NCBI GenBank assembly: GCA_009193035.1
Contig: SWDT01000104.1
Location: 124,001-188,000 of the forward strand
Direction of reading: 5' to 3'
DNA: 64,000 nucleotides
DNA from: Halicephalobus mephisto
Lineage: Eukaryota > Nematoda > Chromadorea > Rhabditida > Panagrolaimidae
The position numbers and the translations under genes are program-made. Shown here in pieces: positions 43,741 to 56,559 of the stretch (within the stretch, counting starts at the first letter, position 1; each line of letters opens with the position of its first letter). The notes under the pieces are model-generated. The model saw only the letters and a list, made by a program, of their open reading frames with translations, had not been told where the DNA came from and made no database searches.

Positions 43741-44716
43741 AACTAGTGTTGATAATACTGTAGTTGGTCAAATAACTAAAGATCGAGGAATCAAAAATAA
43801 AACATCAATTTTCTCGTGATAAAAATTTTTTTAATTTTAAATTTTTCTTATTTTAAAAGTTTCTTTTATTTTTTATTTTTTTATATCTTCTTTTAAAGTT
43901 TTTCTTATTTTAAATTTTGTAATTTCTTTAAATTTTAAAATTTTTCTAATTTTTCTAATTTTTTATTTTTTATTTTAAATTTTCTAATTTTTAGATTTTT
44001 CTTATTTTAAATTTTCTTATTTTTTATTTCTTATTTTCTTATTTTTTATTTTGTTATTGCTTAATTTAACCCGTGATTTTAATAAAGGTTAAATTACTCA
44101 AGTTTGGGACGTCATTCGAAAAGTTTCCGAATTAAGGTCCTCTCAAACAACTGGAAATTTTTAATAATTTGTGTCAAAACGATTTCTCAGGTATCTTTAT
44201 TTTTTGAAATTGACAATATAATTTAGAACTTTTTAAAATTAAAAATTAAATTCGGTAATTTTTGGTCTTAAATGGAAAATTTCAAAAATTCGTGTTGAGA
44301 CAATTTTTAAGATTTCTCTGTTTTTTGAAATAAACAATATAATTTAGAACTTTCTAAAATTAAAAATTAAATTCAATAATTTTCGGTCTTAAATGGAAAA
44401 TTTCAAAAATTCGTGTTGAAACTTTTTTTGCACTTTTTTGTCTTTTGGTATTAATAATAGAGTTTAAAACTTTCTAGAATTCACGTAAACATTGAATTTT
44501 ACACCTTTATCTCGACCGGAAAAGTCTGGAAATTCGTGTTTAGACACCTATTTCGAACCTGATTACGCACGTTTTCCGGTCTTAGTAATCTGATGCGGAA
44601 CCGTCTAGAATCACGTAAGCATTAAATTCTGCACTTTTGACCTCAACCGAAAAATTTCCGAAATTCTCGTTGAGACACTTCTGAAGTATCATTACATATA
44701 TCTTCCGATCTTAATA
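43741..44716. other. A+T-rich intergenic DNA
   Basis: Simple repeats near 43830-44060, then diverged members of the preceding repeat field (phrases like GGTCTTAAATGGAAAATTTC, TTCGTGTTGAGACA). No gene or RNA is recognised. Confidence 0.5.
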
Positions 44717-45275
44717 CAGTAGAACTCGGATATAAGGTATCTATTTAGGACCAGGCAAAGTGTATCTTATAAGAAAGGATATGTTATAGCGGGGGTCAAT
44801 TTGGAGGCAGACTAATTAAACTCAATTACTCAGACCGTATGCTATAATCTGAGATATGTTATAGCGGGGGTATCTTATATCCAAGTTCTACTGTATTACA
44901 ATTTCAAAATAAACTTGTTCTATTTCCATTTTTATGATAGTATTACAGTAAAACTTGGATATAAGATATCTATTTAGGACCGGGCAAAGCGTATCTTATA
45001 AGAAAGGATATGTTATAGCGGGGGTCAATTTGAAGACAGACTAATTAAACTCAATTACTCAGACCGTATGCTATAACGTGAGATATGCTATACCAGGGGT
45101 ATCTTATATCCAAGTTCTACTGTATTACAATTTCAAAACAAACTTGTTCTATTTATATTTTTAAGATAATATTACAGTAGAACTCGGATATAAGGTACCC
45201 CCTTGGAACCGGGCAAAGCGTATCTTTAACAAAGGATATATTATAGCGGGGGTATTTTACATCCAAGTTCTACTG
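44717..45275. mobile_element. Tandem array of three pogo-type MITEs (copies 2-4)
   Basis: Elements lie at 44717-44893, 44946-45122 and 45175-45275, each starting CAGTARAACTYGGATATAAG and ending CCAAGTTCTACTG, bounded by TA. Start-to-start distance is exactly 229 bp twice, because the spacer (TTACAATTTCAAAAYAAACT and so on) is repeated too. So the array arose by tandem duplication of element plus flank, not by three insertions. The third copy lacks an inner segment of about 75 bp. Confidence 0.8.
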
Positions 45276-45639
45276 TAGAATAATTTAAAATTTTCTAGAA
45301 TCATAGAAAAATCAAATTCTGTATTTGTGGTCTCAACTGGAAAATTTCGAAATTTCTTTTCGAGACAATTTTGAATTTGTGTTTTTTATATTTACACTGT
45401 ACTTTAAAATCCTCTAAAATTACGTAAAAATTACATTCTGCACTTTCAGGTCTCAACTGGAAAGTTTCAAAAACGAATTTTAAAAGAATTTTAGATTTTT
45501 TTTGACAAATATGTCATTTTTTAAATAATATTATGAATTGACAGATGTTTTGGAATTTTGCAAATTTATAAACATGGATTAATGCAATTTTTGGTCTAAT
45601 TCGGAAATTTTTTAATTTTACGAAAAATATTTTTATTTT

Positions 45640-46330
45640 TACAGTAATCTAATTTTGGAGTTTTTTAAAATCACGTAATTTTTAATTTTCTGTTTTTTTA
45701 GAAAATTAAAATTTTCGGTCTTATTTGGAGAAATTTTTAAAATTAATTTTGAAATAATTTTTTCTAATTTTATTTAAAAAAGTTGTTTTCGTTACAGTAA
45801 TTTAATTTTAGTTTTCTAAAACTTTATAAAAATATAATTTTATAATTTTCGGTTTAATTTGGAAAATGTTTGATATTTTTTTTCAAATAATTTTTTCAAA
45901 TTTTAATTTATTTTTATTTTTACAGTAATCTAATTTTAGAGTTTTCTAAAACTTTATAAAAATATAATTTTACATTTTTCGATTTAATTTGGAAAATGTT
46001 TGAAATTATTTATAAAGTAATTTTTCAAAATTTTATTTAAAAATATTTTTATTTTTACAGTAATTTAATTTTAGAGTTTTCTAAAACCTTCTAAACATAA
46101 ATTTCGTAACTTTTTGTTCCACCTGGAAAGTTCAAAATTAGTTATAAAATAATTTTTCCAAAATTTTATTTTAAAAAATTTTTATTTTTACAGTAATCTA
46201 ATTTTAGTTTTCTAAAATCTTATAAAAATATAATTTTATACTTTTCGGTTTTATTTGGAAAATATTTGAAATTAATTTTGGAATAATTTTTTCCAATTTC
46301 AATTTATTTTAATTTTACAGTAACTTAATT
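45640..46330. repeat. Second block of TTACAGTAATCTAATTTT tandem repeats
   Basis: Five or six diverged units of about 125-130 bp like those at 42100-43060. No gene is seen. Confidence 0.7.
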
Positions 46331-46339
46331 TTTTTGAAT

Positions 46340-47190
46340 AATGAAATTCAACAAATGTTCATAGCTCCACCTTCGCAGTAAATTTCGGAAAATTTAATTT
46401 TCTCTGAAATTCATTGTTGTATAAACGGTCAAAATGTCAAGGTCAATCTTTCGTCATTAAGATTCCAACGCTGGATTTTTGGTCATTTTTTAAATTTTGT
46501 TGACTTTCGCCCCTTCATTCATCAAAAAGCTTTTTGGTGTTTGTTTTGGAGCCTCGGGGTTTTTGGAAATAAGCATTCTGAAAAAATTCACTTTTTGTCT
46601 TCTTTGAAGTTTTTTGGAGATTTTTAGAATCCTCCAGAATCCGTTGGAAATTTCTGAAACCTTCCAAAATAAAAATTTTCAGAATTGTTTTAGTAAAAAA
46701 TCTCGAAAATTCGTGTTAAAATTAGTTTTAATTTTCATATAAGAATTCTCCAGAATCCGTTGGAAGTTTCTAAAACTTTCCAGAATAGGATAAAAAATTT
46801 CACAATTTTTTTCGTAAAAAATTTTTAATTTTTAGAAAATCTCGAAAATTCGTTTTAGAACTAGTTTTAATTTTCATATAAGAATTCTCCAGAATCCGTT
46901 GGAAGTTTCTAAAACTTTCCAGAATAATATAAAAATTTCACAATTTTTTTAGTAAAAAATTTTTAATTTTTTTATAATTTTATAAAAACTTTTAAAATTT
47001 AGAAATTTAGAAAATTATAAAAATTCCTGAAATTTATAAAAAATTTTTAATTTTTCCATAATTTTGAAGAATTTTAAAAATTTTCTAAACTTCATAAAAA
47101 CTTCAAATTTCAAAAATCCGTGTCGAGATAGTTTTGTAATAAATTTATTTTTTTTAATTATGTTAATTTTTAGATTAGTATTTTGGGTAG
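46340..47190. promoter_or_regulatory. Region upstream of the neuropeptide gene
   Basis: A G+C-richer block at about 46345-46570 (for example AACGGTCAAAATGTCAAGGT) stands out from the repeats and could be the promoter. Between 46615 and 46930 a repeat with AGAATTCTCCAGAATCCGTT occurs three times. An acceptor-like TTTTTAG ends at 47172, 26 bases before the chosen ATG. This is inference only. Confidence 0.35.
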
Positions 47191-47198
47191 CTGATGAA

Positions 47199-48586
47199 AT
47201 GAATAAAATTGTATTTTGTGGAATTTTGGTTTTGTTTTTGATGACGAATTTTTCTGATGCAACTTTGGATGGAGTTCATCCGATGATGAGGTGAGCAATA
47301 AAATTATTCATTTATTTTCTAGGAAAATTAAACTTTCACACATGAAAGATTACGCTACAAATTCATTTTTAATAATGAAATCATAAATAATTTTTATAGT
47401 TACTTATTAATTCTTAATCACTATCCTTAGAATTTCTTTCTTTTCAAACTAGGATAGTGACTAATTTTTGAAAATAATTGGTAACTTTAGTCACTATCCT
47501 TAGAATTTTTTTTTCAAACTGGGATAGTGACTAATTTTTTGAAGATAGTTGGTAACTTTAGTCACTATCCTTGAAGCTTCTTTTCAAATTACTAGGATAG
47601 TGACTAATTTTTGAAGATAGTTGGTAACTTTAGTCACTATCCTTGAGAATCCCTGTTAAGATCCCTGGATAGTGACTAGTACTTTCATTTTCCTGCGAAC
47701 TTTAGTCACTATTTTACAAATTTATTTTAAAATTTTTTGAATAGTGACTAATTTCGGAAGTTATTTATTTACTTCAGGCACTGGCTTTGAAACTTCCTTG
47801 TTTTAAATTTTATTTGGAAATTATTTAATTTTAAAAGTTATTTAATAATCCCAGTCACTGTCCTTGCAAATTCGACTTCGATATTGTCTAATTTTCCAAA
47901 TTTGGTTTAATTTAATTTTTTTTAATATTTTCCACTTTTTTGACGTTAAAGTTTTAAAAAGTGCAAATTTAATATTTCTGAAAATAATAGAACACCTGGA
48001 ATCTGGAGGTGGAACTTAATTAATTTTTTTTTTCAGATATCGATTCCAACGAGAACTTTCGCCTTTTACCGGATTATATCTCAAGTTCGTTATTTTATTT
48101 ATTTATTTTAAATTCAGTATAAAAATCGAAAATTAACTTAAATACGAAATTTTCAAAATTGAAATTTAAAGTTTTCAACAACTTTTAAGATTACTGTAAA
48201 AAAAGTAAAATTTAAAAATAAATCAAAAATAAAATTTTCTATAAATTTCAGTTTTTTCAAAAAAGTCACATTTTTTTGTAAAATTAATTAAAATAATTTC
48301 TTTTTATTAATTTTAATTTTAAAAAATAATTTTTTCTATTAATTTTAATTTAAGAAAAATAATTTTTTCATTAATTTTAATTTAAAAATTTTTATAAAAA
48401 TTATTTTTTAGATCAACAGCTAAACGTCTTCGTTATGATCAAATAGCAGGAACAAGCAGAAATTGTTTTTTTTCTCCAATTCAATGTCGATTACCTGTTG
48501 CTGAAATAACACCTCAAAAAATCGAAAATCCTTTGGCTGAAAGATTACGAAGACGAATTTCTACATCATTTCGTCCATTTGAATAA
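47199..48586 (+). CDS. Neuropeptide precursor, allatostatin-C/somatostatin-like
   Basis: Three small in-phase exons, 47199-47290, 48037-48084 (48 bp) and 48412-48586, encode 104 aa. Residues 1-21 form a signal peptide (MNKIVFCGILVLFLMTNFSD). A dibasic KR at 51-52 precedes the likely mature peptide, whose core is C65-F-F-S-P-I-Q-C72. A two-cysteine loop with six residues between and an F-x-P-I centre matches allatostatin-C peptides (consensus C-Y-F-N-P-I-S-C), the invertebrate relatives of somatostatin that act through GPCRs. A further basic cluster (RLRRR) lies at 91-95. The exact N-terminal cleavage is uncertain. An earlier ATG at 47194 is followed at once by a stop. A poly(A) signal AATAAA lies near 48640. 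Convergent with cul-3. Confidence 0.75.
47412..47760. repeat. 71-72 bp hairpin repeat in neuropeptide intron 1
   Basis: Five units start TAGTCACTATCC at about 47416, 47488, 47559, 47631 and 47703. Each contains the complement GGATAGTGACTA 25-40 bases later, so every unit can form its own hairpin. Linkers carry GAAGATAGTTGGTAACTT. Confidence 0.85.
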
Positions 48587-48897
48587 AAATTTTTCTTTAT
48601 ATGTCTCAAATATCATGAGACTATTTTTTATTTTTCACAAATAAAGTGACAGTTACACGTTCTGTTCACCAAAAAAAAACAATAATTACATTAATCGACT
48701 TACAGTACTCCGACCAACCGTACACTAAAGCCTCCCAAGCGATATTTCCTTTTTGTAAACTTCCATTTTTATACCAGTGTCGTTGGTAGTTGGATTAACT
48801 TAACATCCAAGAAAAAACTGATTTAAAAATAATTTCAAAACCACTGCAAATTCAATAAGAATCAACCATCGCAAAGGAGTACTTGTTGTACAGCTCT

Positions 48898-51800
48898 TCA
48901 AGCCACATAGTGATATCTTCTTGAATCATTTTCATCACGTTTCAGGAACTCACGTTCAATCAAAGACTCGATACGTTGTTTAATCAACATTGGATCTGGC
49001 CTAAATCGAATTTGTAGCTGTTTCGTAACTTCAGTGATCAATTCATTATGGAACAACGTTTTCCTGGCCTTCATAACACGAACAATAGCCGCTTCAATTT
49101 CATGTTTACGATCGCCATCAACCTAAAATACCACAATTATAAAACTCAAAAATACAAATTTATCTCGAAAAAATCCTTTAAAATTCCAAAATTCTAAAAT
49201 TTCTCAATTTTTAGAAGATTTTAGAAATTTTCACAAAAATCTAAAAACTTCAAAATCATCTATACAATTCTGAAAATCTATTGAATTAAAAAATTTCCAA
49301 CAATATTATAAAATTCCAAAAATTTTTTTAAAAAATTCAAATAAAATTAAACTTTTCATACCTTTTTTCTTGTTTCAATTCTTTCCTGATCAGGTTCTCC
49401 ACCACTCTTATTAGAAACCATTTGAATACGGATACGTGTCAATTTAGATGAAAAATTATCATTAACTCCAAATTCATCGGAATCTTCTAAAAACAAAAAT
49501 TATCATAATTGTGAAATTCAAACTTTTACAAAATAATCCCAAAACGAATTTTTAGCAGTTTTCAAAAACTAAAACAATTCAAAATTTCTATTTTTTTAAA
49601 TGCTTATTTCGTAATTAATTTTCAAAAAATACATCCTGCTCAGATTAAGAATTCCTAAATCAGGGATATATAAAGTACATAACTTTCTATGCATTTCCAC
49701 GTCTTAATAATTATATATAAAATTATTAATCAAAATCTAAGAATTAAAATCAATTTTGAAAGTTATACAAAAATTAAAAACAATTTTGAAAAGTTATGTA
49801 AAAATTAAAAACAATTTTGAAAGTTATGTAAAATGAAAAACAATTTTAAAAAGTTATGTAAAAATTAAAAACAATTTTAAAAAGTTATAAAATTAAAAAC
49901 AATTTTGAAAACTAAAAACTTACCGATTTCTCTTCCACTCCCAGATCGTGCTAGGACCCTTTGAGTCGGTTTACCCATTGCTAAAGACATCAAAGCACGT
50001 TTTAATTCTCTTTCTGGAATTTCTGTATCATTTTTAAGTTGACTATATGTAAATTTCTCTCCATGATTAAATCGTAGTAAAATACACATTTGATAAGTTG
50101 TAACTGTTAAAATTTTCGTTTCTTCTTTTGGTTTACAATTAGCATCATCTGGATTTTTCTTATAAAATATGGCTTTCACATCTGCAAATCCCAATACTGG
50201 ATTTAATGTCAAAACACGTCCATTGTGTTTATTTAAATAAAATTGTTCAAAATTTTTAAAAGCTGATTCAGCACTCAATGGCAAACGACAAATTTTAACT
50301 TCTGATGTTGGCCAATAAACTTTTGTCAAAACTTTCATATGTAATTCAACTTCTCCATGTTGTTCTCTTTCTCTGAATGCAGTCATTAATGAATTCGAAA
50401 ATTCTATATCCTTAAACATTCCTTCCAATTTAGAAGTAAAATGTGCACCACATTCTGTTTTCAATTTCGAAATCATTGATTTTTCAGCATCATCGGAGCT
50501 ACTTTTAGCATACAGTAATCTTTTAGCCAAATGTTGTTTATAATATCTAAAAAATAAATTTCACAATTTCCTTAATTTCAAAAAAATTTAAAAAATCCAA
50601 AAAAATAAAATTTCTGGTAAATTTTTTTAAAGAAATTAAAAATTTTTTACATTTCAAGTATAAAAAAATTCAAAAAACAACAATTTAGAAATTTTTTTAA
50701 ATTAAAAATTATTTTAAAAATAAAAACAAACCTTTCAAAAACATCTTTTTCTTGCAAAAATCTAAAAAGTACCATAGCTTTATCCAAAACGCTGTCTGCT
50801 TCGCCTTCATTCAATGATTTAGTTCCACGTTTTAATTTTTCATCAACATATAGTGATAAAAATTCTGGACTTTTGTTATTTAAATTCAAAAAGTAACCAA
50901 AATCTCCTTGAATTCTATTTTTAAAATCTTTGTCATTTTGGAAGGCATTTTGTAAAAAATGATCAAATTGATCTTTTAAATCAATTAAATTCTGAATATA
51001 TTGAACTGGATTAATTGGATTTTCATCATCTCCACCTTTGACTAATGCTTCACCACGTGACCTCAAATATGAACTCATAGCATCCATCATAACTTCACTG
51101 CCCTTCGGAACCCGTTTCAACAACTCATACAGTAACTTTAGGTCCTCAATTCTGTCATTATTGAGCATGAATACAAGTCCACTGTTTTCCATCTCAACTA
51201 CAGTATTCATATGTTTCACAATTAATTCATCTTGAAGAACAGTCAAAATTTTCGCTCCAGTTGTAGCATCGAGATACTTATCTGCCCGTTCCTTTTCTTC
51301 CAAAAGACATTCATTAACTTTCCTCACAAAAATTGAGGCACTATTTTCATTTAAAAATTTTTGACCAGCAGCACGATAATATTCGGCAGATTCACGAAGA
51401 AAGTGCGATTCAAATTGGCTTTCGTAATAACTACGAGAATTAATACCCAAAGACAGAAGCATTTGACAAGCTGCTTTCAAACCCATCCTAAAGTCATGTC
51501 GTTAAAAAAATAAATTCAGCCATAAAACCTATTTAGTGCAAACCCTTAAAACAGAATTTTCAGTTTTATACAATCCCTAAATTCAACATTGGATTCTAGT
51601 TTTCATGCAATTTCGCTGTTGTAATAAAACTAAAAAAGTAGATATTTTTATAAAACTACCCCAAAGTGAATTTCCAAAAACTAAAAATCTTTGATTTTAG
51701 ATAGTTTCAAAATTCCTTACAGAATTCCAACACTAAAACAAAAAAAATTAACATTTTGGTCAAATTATCTCAGTAAAAATCTAGAAATTTTCAGAATTTA

Positions 51801-52901
51801 GATTTAGATTTAAATAATTTCGAAAGTCCTAGAAGCTTTGAAAAAATTTTAGGAAGTTCTACAGAATCCTAAAAACATTAAAATAAAACCAACCAATCAA
51901 TAGGCTCCTTGGCTCTTTCACTGGAGATCATACTCAGCATCGTAATTTTCAAATGGTCGTTGATGTGCTGGTAATTGACGACTTCATCACGGAAAAGTCG
52001 GAGTCCAAGATTGTATACAGTATCGACGGCATGTTTTTGTTGTACAACAAATACTCTATCCAAGTACATCAAAATGTCCCGGATCATCGTCATCGCGGTT
52101 GTGTGATCGTTCCAAGCCTTGATTAGTTCACTGAGCATATTAGTATTCACGGATTCCTCGACATAAGGCCGTACTTTATGTCGTAAATGATTAGTCACTG
52201 CATCTGTTAATCCATTATACAACCGATCTCCGTACTTGTGCAGAACCTGGAAAAATAAATTCCCAAATAAAATAAACTCTAAATAAACTGCTGTATTTCC
52301 ATATAAAAACTGTTTTTCAATTGAAACATATTTTATAAAAATTTCTATATTTTTGTTCAGAATTTGGTTTTCATATAAAAATTATTGATTTCCAAGTAAG
52401 AAATCACATTATAGAAGAAAATCGTGTTTTACAGTAAAAATATTGTTTTTAATACAGAAAATTGCAAATTTTAAACGAAAAATTATATTTTTTTTTAATA
52501 AAAAGTTGTAATTTTTGTGTAAAAATCAAGCTTTTGTAAAAAAGTACATTTTTTAGTTAAAACTGTACTTTTAAAAAGAAATAGCTTATTTTTGGGCAAA
52601 ATAGTGTATTTTTTAAATAGAATATTGGATTTTTTAGAAAAAGTCCAAATTTTTAAGTAAAAATTCACAAAAAACCAACCAAAGTGTAAGCGTTCCGATA
52701 GAGCTCCTCAAAACTTATACCAGAGTTGTTTTTGTTCTGGATCTCGACTATGGCCCGTTTTAGCAGTTCTAACGTATGGTCCACGTAGGGTCCATTCATA
52801 GCAGCCTGGAAAAATTCATATATCATCGGTTTTCGAAAATTCCCAAAACTCACCGGAAACGGTCGGATTTTCATTTTTTCTCGACTTCCACCTTTGCTCA
52901 T
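48898..52901 (-). CDS. cul-3: Cullin-3
   Basis: Seven minus-strand exons join in phase: 52901-52854, 52805-52680, 52246-51894, 51487-50732, 50546-49924, 49486-49362 and 49122-48898, giving 751 aa (human CUL3 is 768). CUL3 is the scaffold of CRL3 ubiquitin ligases, binding BTB adaptors at its N-terminus and RBX1 at its C-terminus. Clear family segments are [60 protein letters not shown], then [44 protein letters not shown] and GKPTQRVL. The C-terminal winged helix contains the NEDD8 site K695 in IVRVMKARK and ends in YHYVA. An acceptor TTTTCAG ends seven bases before the ATG, suggesting SL trans-splicing. Confidence 0.96.
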
Positions 52902-53039
52902 AGCCAACCTGAAAATGCAAATTTTATATTTATATAAAAATTAGTATCAAATTTTATAAAAATAAATAAATTTTTAAAAATCTCGATGTTAGGTCATTTG
53001 ATAAATAACAAAAACATTATTTCATCGACAATTACGCAA

Positions 53040-53600
53040 TTCGAACGTCGAGGAAGTCCAAAACATGTGAGACGGAAAAACAATGACCGACAATAATCGA
53101 CAAACCGGGATCCGGATTTAGATTCGCCCAATGAAAACCAAGCGAGAGGAAATTTCGCGGCGGGACCTACCGCTCCAAAATATACTGCTTTTTCCTAAAA
53201 ATTACTATTACTTCTTCATTTTTCATCTTATATATTTTATATTTTCATTTTTACTAATCTATTAATTTAATAAAACGTCATTCACTAAAGTCGTCAATGA
53301 AAACCAAGCGAGAGGAAATTTCGCTGCAAGACCTATCGCTCTAATATGTTTTACTTTTTTCTACAAATTTATATTTTAATTTTAATTTTTTATTAATTTA
53401 TTAGTTTAATAAAATTTTACTTTCTAAAGTCACCAATGAAAATTGAAAAAGAGAGACTTTCGCGGCGGGACCTACCGTTCTGAAGACTATTTATTTTTTT
53501 GATACAAATTTTAATATTAATTTAATTATTTTTAATTCATTTATTACTTTATTGAAAATCTCTATTGAAAACCAGTATCAGAAAACCTTGTCGAAATTTT
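53040..53600. repeat. 130-165 bp repeat upstream of cul-3
   Basis: CAATGAAAACCAAGCGAGAG followed by AAATTTCGCGGCGGGACCTA recurs near 53127, 53294 and 53433, with a weak fourth copy near 53563. The repeated part is G+C-richer than its surroundings. It lies just 5' of cul-3 and may include promoter elements; no gene is seen in 52910-53873. Confidence 0.65.
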
Positions 53601-53873
53601 GTTTTTCTTTCGTTTTTTTTAAATTATTAATTTTTTTATTTTTTAAAATTCACCAATTTATAAAAAACTGAATTTTCTACAATCTACTAAAAACGAATTC
53701 ACAAATCACTTTCTCAGGATCTTGTTTTTAAACATACTGTATTTTTTAAAATTTTTTAATTTACCAAAAATCAAAAAATTCCCAAAATCCCCTCAGGGCT
53801 TTCTTTATTTTTTCCAAAAACAATGATTTTTATTTTCCATCCATCACGACCAACATAAACAAAAATCCGAAAT

Positions 53874-56499
53874 TTAAACTTTTTTTTCTTCTTTTCCTTC
53901 CAGAAGATCAAAAACTTGTTTTCTTTCTTCCTCTCCGTCTTCTAGCGCAACACCGTGGAATCTTGGCCACCAAGTCCTCCGTTCATTCCATTCTCCAACA
54001 ATCCAGTCAGGAAACGGAAATAAAATTTTTAAATTCACCAGCAGACATTCCCAAGCTTCCGGAAACGCCCGATTCTGGATGTGATCCAGAAACTCAAAAA
54101 GCATCCTAACATGCATTTCAGCGTCTTCTCTCTTGATTACTGTAGCATTATTTAGTGATCTTTGATGAACAAAATAAAGAATTAAGGGAAATTTCGACAA
54201 AAATATTTCATTTTCTGGTGTTGATTGAAGTACTTCCGTAATAACGGCTCCGATAAATCTTCTTTCATCACATCTACTGAGGATATCAGCCACGTACGGT
54301 AGAAGTCCCGGGGCCTGACAGCAGATACCAGTGATCAATTCCATAGCTTCTTCTCTATTGTCTGTAAATTGAGCACAAACAACAAGAGGTTCAACAAAAA
54401 TCAACATTTTTGACGGATTATGACTTGATTCCACGACGGAGTAGATTTTCTGGTATATCCCTGGCCATCTGAAGTCCGTAGAAGACGTGTCAGATTGCTT
54501 CAGGATTTTTATATAATCATAAAGATAACCGTAAAACTTGAATTGTTGAAAATACTAAAAAAATATTTTTAAAATTACATTGTAAAACTAAAAATTAATT
54601 TTTTAAAAATAATCTCAAAACGAATTTCCCAAATTTCTAACTTTATTAACTTTTAGAAATTATTAAAAAATTCTAAAATTCTACAGTAACTTTTTCAAAA
54701 TTTAAAAATTTCCAAAATATTTCAAAATTTTTAGATTTTTTAAAATTTTTAGATTTTTTAATTTTTAATTTTTAATTTTTGAAAATTTTAAGATTCTTTA
54801 ATTTTTAAAAATTTTTTTGATTTTTTAATTTTTTAAAATTTTAAGATTTTTTTTATTTTAAAAAAACTTACTTCGGCGTCTTTGAGAATATTAGGAATTT
54901 CCAATTCTAATAAATTATTTACAAAATTTTCTTGTTGATTCGCAATACCGTATACCAAACAAGAAGTTAAATAATAAACAAAACTGTTTCTTGAAATTGC
55001 AGGATTAAATTTGCAAGTTTCTTTGAAACAAATTAAAACTTGTTCCAAAAAATTACATTTTTCTTCAGGATCAGATTTCATCTGAATAATCCACTCGAAC
55101 GTAACATTGAAGAACTCTGGCCAACGATAACTGAAGAGATCACTTATGTATTCTGAATAAAAAATATTATTTCCGGCCATATTTTTCGGATTAAAGTCAA
55201 TTTCGCTCAAAATCAGTCCGATATGGCTCCAATTGCCCTCGGCTATGGCTTTCTGGACGTTGATCTGGATGTGGAAAACCTTTTGCGAAAAGAAAATCGT
55301 CGTTGTCGAATTATAATTAATTCTAAAAAATTAGGTTTTTTATATATTTTAAAAAACAAACTCACAGAGCCGGAGGCGAAAGATAATTCGAAAACCACTT
55401 TGAAAATTTAAAAGAATCATTCAACTTCGTAAGTCGTTGCAATCTGAAAAGTTATTCATATATGAAAAATAACAATATAAAAGTTGGGAAATTTCGAGAA
55501 TTTTTTAGGATTTAAAGTGACCTATATAACAGTTTAAATTTAGTTTGACTATTTCGTAATTTTATGTAATTTCAAAGCAAATTACAAAAATTCAAAATGA
55601 ATATTATCGTAAAGTGAATTTTTGGAACTTTTTAGGATTTAAAACAACTCATGTAAAAACTCAAATTTACTTCGACTATTTCGTAATTTTATATAATTTT
55701 GCAACTCATTTTTGGAAATAAACCTTTTTAGATAAATCCGGGAACTTCTAGGTCAGAGTGACACGATATATTAGATCAGTCGATCTCGTAGGATTAATTT
55801 CCATATAAAAATACCGATGAATACTGAAAACATAACTACCTCTAAAGTAACCCTTGAGCCGCTTTTCATATGTTAAGAATACGAATGTCACTAGAATGAA
55901 ACCGAAAACTCACAGTGAAACAAGATTGAAAACTCCCCGGACAGTCATTCCTGAGTCTATGTCCGGACGAGTAACCTTCCTCGTGATGTTGTTCAACTTC
56001 TTGCTGTCCAAAGTAAGATCAGACATTCCATAGTACTTCAGAACCGTCATCAAGTTCAATTTTAAATATCCAGTAACGTTCGTGAAGCGACATTTATCCA
56101 GAAAATAACAGACAGATCGAATGATGGATAAGAAGTCTGAAATTCTCATATATCAAATTTAAAAAAAACAAAAAATATATGTAAAAATAATTTTAAAATA
56201 TTGAAAAATTTTGAAAATATCTTAAAATTCTCAAAAAGTATATGTAAAAATATATAAAAATATGTAAAAATATATAAAATTTTAAAATATTTCAAAAAAC
56301 TCTCACCGTTGTTTTTGATTTCTTTTTCTCTGAATTCTGCTACTTTGAAATTTGTGAAAATAGATAATTCTAAAGTTTCATTTTCCTCAGGAATCTCGAA
56401 AATTTCAGTAAGGTCGGCTTCTATGTCCTCTTCCAGGGTTTCTGGTTGTTTTCTTTTTCTGGAACGGCCACTTGGGGTCCTTTCTTCTGAATTCATCAT
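53874..56499 (-). CDS. Predicted nuclear helical protein, family unknown (541 aa)
   Basis: Five minus-strand exons join in phase: 56499-56307, 56136-55914, 55443-55366, 55322-54872 and 54554-53874. The N-terminus has a likely nuclear localisation signal (SGRSRKRKQPET) then an acidic patch (EEDIEADLTEIFEIPEE). The remaining ~450 residues are helical and rich in aromatic and leucine residues, with no repeats I can align, no membrane segment and no obvious catalytic motif. The tail is charged (EDGEEERKQ, EGKEEKK). Such a layout suits an all-alpha scaffold subunit of a nuclear complex, but this is inference and I do not recognise an orthologue. Two ATGs are adjacent; the upstream one is used. It precedes cul-3 on the same strand with 970 bp between them, too far for a classic nematode operon. 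Confidence 0.65.
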
Positions 56500-56559
56500 T
56501 CTTCCAAGACTTATTCATCGGTCCAAAATGAACGGACGGTTTCAGAAATTGAGAAATTT

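Noticed and set aside
52680..56499. Operon of the 541-aa orphan and cul-3
   Set aside because: They are on the same strand, but 970 bp of repeats separate the stop and the next start. Nematode operons usually have about 100 bp, so separate promoters are more likely.
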